From positions 5,197,001 through 5,261,000 of the forward strand of contig NW_025062476.1 in assembly GCF_000002995.4 (NCBI RefSeq): a DNA stretch of 64,000 bases, read 5' to 3'. Of this stretch, positions 12,401-64,000 are shown in pieces. A model generated the notes under the pieces. The model was not told the origin of the DNA. It saw only the letters and a program-made list of their open reading frames with translations, and did no database searches. Position 1 is the first letter of the stretch; each line of letters starts with the position of its first letter. Position numbers and translations under genes: made by a program. The DNA comes from Brugia malayi. Its lineage: Eukaryota; Nematoda; Chromadorea; Rhabditida; Onchocercidae.

Positions 12401-15400
12401 TAATGGAAGTACTTTGAAGTGAAAATGGTATTTCAAATTAAAGAAAGAAGAGAAGTAAATTTTTTCAGAAGTTTTTTTTTTCAACTAAAACAAGTTTTCA
12501 AAATTAATTTTAAAATTTTGGGTAGTTTGTTTTTTGTAGAGATTGATTTTAATACGCTTCATAATTGTATCATTTTATTGCTTTCAAATTGTATTTACTG
12601 AAATGAAAAATTAATTTGCATTACGAAAAAATTACAAACAGGCAAATATAATTTTGCATTCTACAAGCAATCGATTTAAATTTTATTGAATTTGTGAATA
12701 AATATGAGAAAAGATTTAGCATAAACATTATTCGTTCTTTTGACATTCATTGAAGTCAAGAAAAGAATTTTCAAATTTTCCGCAAGAAATATTTGCATTT
12801 TTAAAATTTTCTCTCATTTTTGCCTAACATTTAAAGCTAAACCAACTATTATTAATCTTTTGTTAAAAAAAAGGAAAAAAAAAGAAATTATAATGTTTTA
12901 ATTTATTTAAATAAGTGCAAATTATGCAATGAGATTTTCCAGTCCATCCAATTTCTGTGTCTTCCGAAGTCATCAATCCGGAAAATATAAGCAGAAAGGA
13001 TGAAGTGAAGTAAATGAAAGAGATAATTTGAATTGAAATCAAAAAATTTAATAGTTAAAAAATAAACAGTAAATTTCAAATGTATCAACTTTCTTTTGTT
13101 TAGTTTGTTTAGATATTTCAAGCGAAAAAAAGTTGAAATTGCAATAAAATAACAGAAAAATTATAGCAATGAAAGAGAGAGAGACACACAGATAAGGAAA
13201 GGTGCATGTAAGTGTAGTTAGTATGATGAGTTAAGGTTTTAGTTATTAATGGAAAGTAAACATTTTGTTTCATTTCAAAAGAATCAATTAATATTACTTA
13301 GAAAAATGAATTGTAATTAAATCAAAGCAAAAAAAGGAGTCATAATTAAATCAAACAATACATACGGATAACAATAAACAACAACAATGGTAAACAATTA
13401 CAGCAAGAACAACGACAACAATAACCATAATAATGATAAAACGACAAAAAAAAAAAAACGGTAACAACGATAATAAAAAAAGCAATAACAATAATAATAA
13501 TAATAATGATAGAAAAAATTACAATAAAAGAAATATTAATAGCAATAATAATCTTTAGTAATTGATAAAAAATATTGCAATTTTTTTTTTTTTTTTTAAT
13601 TTTTCAAATTTAAAATTATTCTTTCGTTGTATAAATTTACTTTTCAATTATAAGTGGCAATAAAAAATTTGTTCAAACATTGATTTCGATAACAATAATA
13701 ATAACTCGTTCCCCTTCAATCATTCAATTTTCAATTATCCAATTGATATGACTAAAGGAAAACCTATCCATCATTCGATGTCTCAATTAAACTACTTCTT
13801 GCGCTAATTAAAATTGTAATAATTCAATTGGTAATATTAATAATTTGATATATATGACATTCGAGAAGTTTTATCCTTTGATTTGACAACTTTTAAAATA
13901 GATAATTAAAAAGAAAAAACATACTGCAACCTTTTGCCTTTTATTTCATGTTTGATTATTTTATTTACGTCATTAAAAGCAGTTGTAAAGTAAATGAAGT
14001 CTATCACTTTAAAATTCTGAAGCAAAAAATAAACAAGCAGTAAATCAAAATGATAGAATAAAAAAAAGAAGAAAATAAAATAATGAAAGTTTTTTAATAC
14101 ATAGAAAAAGTCATTTTTTCGTTTTTTTTTTTTTTCTAGCTGCAATTTATTTGCTTAGTATTTTAAAAAAATCTCATAATTTACGTGATGTGCACATTGT
14201 CGATTTTTCTTTTTTAAACATATTTCAAATATAAAAATAATATTAATGAAATTGTCAAATTTAAATGGAAAAAAATTAATTGCAATAAATTTTAGAAGAT
14301 CTCAAAAAAGAAAATGTTTGTGTTGATAGTGATTGATGATAATATTATTTGTTTGAATTTATTTATTTAATTCTAATAGTTTTATATAAAATATATTTAA
14401 TATATAATTCATGATAATGATAGTGACAATTACGATAATGGTAATTTGTAATGTAAAATTTTTACAAATTTCAAAATATAAATACGAAAATTATTCTATG
14501 CACTTGCTATTTTTTCCAATTACTTTTAAATTAATATTATAATTTTTTATATCAATATTATTTAATTCCATTTGTTTATTGATAATATATTTAGTTACAT
14601 TGATTTGTAATATATTAATAACATTTACTTTAATTTTTATTGATAATCTGTTTATTTACTTTGATTTGTTAGCTAATAATAATACTATTTACTTTGATTT
14701 GTTTATTTAAATTTGACAGGTCTCTTCTTCATTTCATCATTACAAACTGTGTGTATATTAATAGTATTATTATTTATTAACTGTATGAAATGCAATTATT
14801 GTTAAGAGATGATTAATCAATTATTAATTAATAATCATAATTAATATAAAATAGTTATTACAATTAAATGTTTCATCCAACAACAATTACTATTATTAAG
14901 TAAATTATGTTGCTAAATGTTGTTACTATCAAATGAACTAAATAAGCAAGAGCTAATAAGTAACTAACTGTCTCTCATTGATTTGTCTATTTTGGACAAA
15001 GAAAGGAATCTTTGTCTTATTGTTTTCATAAGCTCAGCAATAGCAAATATGCATCAAAAAAGCTTTTCGAAGTTTGATTCATACTTTTTTTTTTTACAGA
15101 CTCTTTCCAATCATTCCAAAATTGATATTATCATCATTATTCTCATTATTAACATTATTATTGGTATTATTTATCATTGTTATTCATTTATTTATTACTA
15201 TTATTTGCTATTGCTATTTTTTATATCGCAATTACTATTGTTTATTTCATTATTGTTATTATTATTGTTTATTATTATCATTGTTATAACTGTTATTATA
15301 ATTATTACTACCACTATTATCATTATTGCTATTAATATAATAATAATTATTATTATTACTATATTATTAAAAAATGTTATCATTATTATCATTACTTATC

Positions 15401-16009
15401 ACTATTAACTAACCCTAGCACTCCCTCCTACCACAGCTATGACTAGTTAGGAGAGAGAGTACATTTTTTCTTTCTTTGTTCAAGTTTTGTTTAACAAAAA
15501 GGAGAAAAAGGATCCAAAAAGGGTCATAGATGAAGAGAGTACATTTTGGCTATAAAGCCTTTCAAGCTTTAGCTTCATTTTTGGATGTTTTCAAAGCGCA
15601 TTCATTCATCCATCCACCGACATTTCACGTTTATATATATATATGTGTGTGTGTGTTTATGTATATTTGCATCTAAATGACAACATTTTTGTCACATTAA
15701 TGTTTATTTCTGTTTTAGCTATCTGTTGAATAGAACTTTATTAGTTCATTCATTTCTTCTTTTCTTTTCTTTCGTTTTTTTTTTTGCTGTTAAATTTTCT
15801 TGATATTTCAGTCTTTAGAAACTATTAAACTGATAAATTCGTTTTGAAAAAGATGTTCATTGATTGATTACTTATAGGACTAAGAAAAAGAAAACGTATT
15901 CATTTAATTTTTAAGCAACATTTTTAAAATTGATCGAATTATTTTCAAGAGTTTCAATTCGGAATTGGTTAAGAATTACATTGAAAGTGCTGCTGACTCA
16001 TCAATTCAA
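9431..16009. other. Divergent intergenic region between arrestin gene and mpz-1
   Basis: About 6.6 kb between two start codons facing apart, so promoters of both genes should lie here. No TATA box or trans-splice acceptor can be named with confidence. It contains a short purine-pyrimidine tract (ATGCATGCATGC then CACACA, about 9597-9640), degenerate CAA/CAG/AAT triplet tracts (about 11020-11270 and 13370-13560) and an ATT-rich triplet tract (about 15110-15405). A compositional island near 11690-11950 reads coding-like in several frames but gives no consistent gene. Confidence 0.6.
11020..11275 (+). repeat. Degenerate CAA/CAG/AAT triplet tract
   Basis: Runs such as AACAACAGCAGCAGTAACAA and CAACAATAACACGGATAACA over about 250 bases, interrupted by AT-rich DNA. 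It is open only over short distances and has no splice context, so it is read as non-coding. Confidence 0.7.
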
Positions 16010-62027
<46,018 letters not shown>

Positions 62028-62709
62028 GTGACTATTATTTTCTTATTTCTAAAAAATTTAAAAATTTTTTTTAACAAAAAAATCTGTTGCGGAATAATAG
62101 TAATAAAGTAAATAAATAATTTACCAAAAAAAAAAAAAAAACATATTTATAAGAAAATCTAAACTATAAATTCATTAAATTGAATGTATTCTCCCTTCCC
62201 AAAAAAAAAGGATGGCTGTATTTATTTTTTAAATATTTTGATTTCGCTATTAATTTAAATTAGTATCTAATTTTAATCATTTTTTCAATATTTCTATTAT
62301 TTCATCCCATCTGAAATTTTTCATGACAGAATTTAGAATTTTCTATTGAATTTGATTTACTTTTTTTATATTTCATTCAAACATATTAATATTTTCATTT
62401 TTTTTAATGAAAAAAGGAAAATATATCAATAAGAGTAATAATAATAAGTAATCAATAATATTTTTTAGAATAAACATTATAACTGAAATTTCTTAACTTA
62501 GCTTTCTTAACATTTCGAAAATTTGATTATTTTTTTAGATTTGAAAGTGTCGAAAAAAATGACAAATGTGATTGAATTGTATAATTTTGAAAGTTAATCA
62601 AAGTTTTTTTTCTTTATTTCCACTACTTCGTTTTTGACAAGCGATTATTTTTAATCTCACATTGCATTTGCTTACTTTCAAAATATCATCTTTTTTAATT
62701 TGCCGATAG

Positions 62710-62747
62710 CAAACATTGCTAGAAGCAGTTGAAAACGATATTGATTC
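62710..62747 (+). CDS. mpz-1: Possible next mpz-1 exon
   Basis: After acceptor gccgatag, the phase-0 frame reads QTLLEAVENDID plus two bases before gttttatt. The sequence and entry phase suit a linker after PDZ G, but the donor is weak and no following exon could be identified in the window. Confidence 0.35.
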
Positions 62748-64000
62748 GTTTTATTTATTTTGCCCATTAATTAATTACTTATTATTTATTCTCTCTTTTA
62801 ACCATTCTTTCTCTCTCTCTTCATGTCTGTCATTTTTCTTTTTTTTTAAATTTTTAATTATTGTTTATTATTGATAAGCTATTTTCTTTTTTTCATTCAA
62901 TTTAAATCAGTCTTTCTTGACTTCTAATAAATGAGTATTAGAATCTCGATGAATAGCAAGCAAATCAATATGTACTAAATTTATAAGTAAAAAAGGTAAT
63001 TATATGCATTGAATGTTTCTGTTTATATATATAAATTACTTCATAAATTGATGGTAAGATTGAAAAACGAAATTTATTACTTTTAAATCAATCAAATATT
63101 AGAATGTTTCTTTTTTTTTTGTTAATGAAATCATCAATCATTATTACTCGTTTATGTTATCATTTTTATGACAATTACATATTATTATTAACGGTAAACA
63201 AACAATTAGGTATTGCAACAAAAAAAAAAAAGAAACAAAAAACAAAAATAAACATAAATGAATTTAATTTTTTTGAGCCTAAAATTTAAATTCAATAATG
63301 ACAAAAGGACTAATAAACTCACTTTTATTTAATATATTTATTTCATCTAACTTTTCGTTCATATAAATTTCTTTTATTTAACAAATTAAATCCATTAATT
63401 TCGGTGATATTAGCAATAATTTTAATTTGCGTAAGAAAAAAAAAAAAAAACTTTTAAAGTTAAAAAAAAAAATAATAATACGTCATTTTATTATCGCACC
63501 TAAAACAATTCCAATTATGTTTGTCCTGCACTGAGGCATAACTATTCTATGTTATATTAGGCTGCATTGCCCTAGGCCTAAAACAATCGATACTATGGCT
63601 GTGTTGCATTAGGCCATAAACACAAACATGTGACGCACACGTCTAAAATGCAACATCACGTCAATATTCCAGTTACTTACGCTTTGTTGTTGCATCACGT
63701 TTGTGTTGCTTGCATAACTCAGTTTACTTCCTTTTTTGCAATTTATGAATGTGTGCGTTAATTAGTTGAATTGTTAAGTTAATTAATTCAAATTGTTTAT
63801 ATGAAAATAATAGCAAAGTGTGTTATTGGAAAGTAATTTAATGAGTAGTCAGTACTATTTCTTATTTCGATTTAAGTCAATTTAAGAGCTAAACCTTAAG
63901 CATTAATGCTCATTTTCTTTGCTGTCTCCCTCTGTGTTTCCCTCTTTCCTTCCTTCCTTCTCTGTCTCTCCCTCTCTCTCTTTTTTCATTTTTCATTTTA
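62748..64000 (+). other. Right-end region, probably mpz-1 intron
   Basis: AT-rich, with an unusual GC-richer patch of repeated TTGCATTAGGCC/TGCAACATCACGT motifs at about 63520-63725 and CCTT/CTCT pyrimidine runs at the very end. No convincing exon or terminator was seen. Confidence 0.5.

Noticed and set aside
14983..15408. Open frames rich in Ile/Tyr/Leu, possible membrane protein
   Set aside because: Produced by an ATT-type degenerate triplet tract; open on both strands, no splice context.

Overview
The window is AT-rich eukaryotic DNA with small exons, GT...AG introns, long homopolymers and many simple repeats. Protein content and intron style point to a nematode. The composition and kilobase-scale introns would suit a spirurid/filarial-type worm, but the species cannot be settled from sequence alone. 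There is no bacterial-type organisation: no operons with ribosome-binding sites, no CRISPR array and no recognisable transposase.

Layout: (1) 2-1670, plus strand: the 3' end of a sodium-coupled solute symporter gene (SLC5 type) whose 5' part lies left of the window. (2) 2489-9430, minus strand: an arrestin-domain (ARRDC/alpha-arrestin type) gene, convergent with the symporter. (3) 9431-16009: about 6.6 kb of divergent intergenic DNA with degenerate trinucleotide tracts. (4) 16010 to at least 62027, plus strand: one very large gene for a multi-PDZ scaffold of the MUPP1/PATJ family (nematode mpz-1). I could join 39 exons by hand into one open frame of 1,883 codons. It has an N-terminal L27-like segment, a divergent PDZ-like region and seven clear PDZ domains. 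The gene probably continues past 62027, since no stop codon follows in a convincing exon.

The mpz-1 introns hold most of the structural interest: a 25-copy 45/46-bp minisatellite (about 57981-59120) between two exons that split one PDZ domain; a long (GT)n block followed 256 bp later by a (CA)n block, able to fold as dsRNA in the pre-mRNA; several degenerate minisatellites (about 46539, 48673 and 53212); and several hairpins. Linker exons between PDZ domains are all phase-symmetric, so they could be skipped without changing frame.

Functionally, the scaffold gene would organise membrane proteins and polarity or signalling partners through its PDZ domains. The arrestin gene would act in receptor trafficking and the symporter in solute uptake. 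Nothing shows that the three genes act together. I found no undescribed multi-gene system; the unusual features are repeat architecture, one apparent GC-AG intron and exon modularity. All gene models come from reading splice sites and frames by eye, without homology searches.
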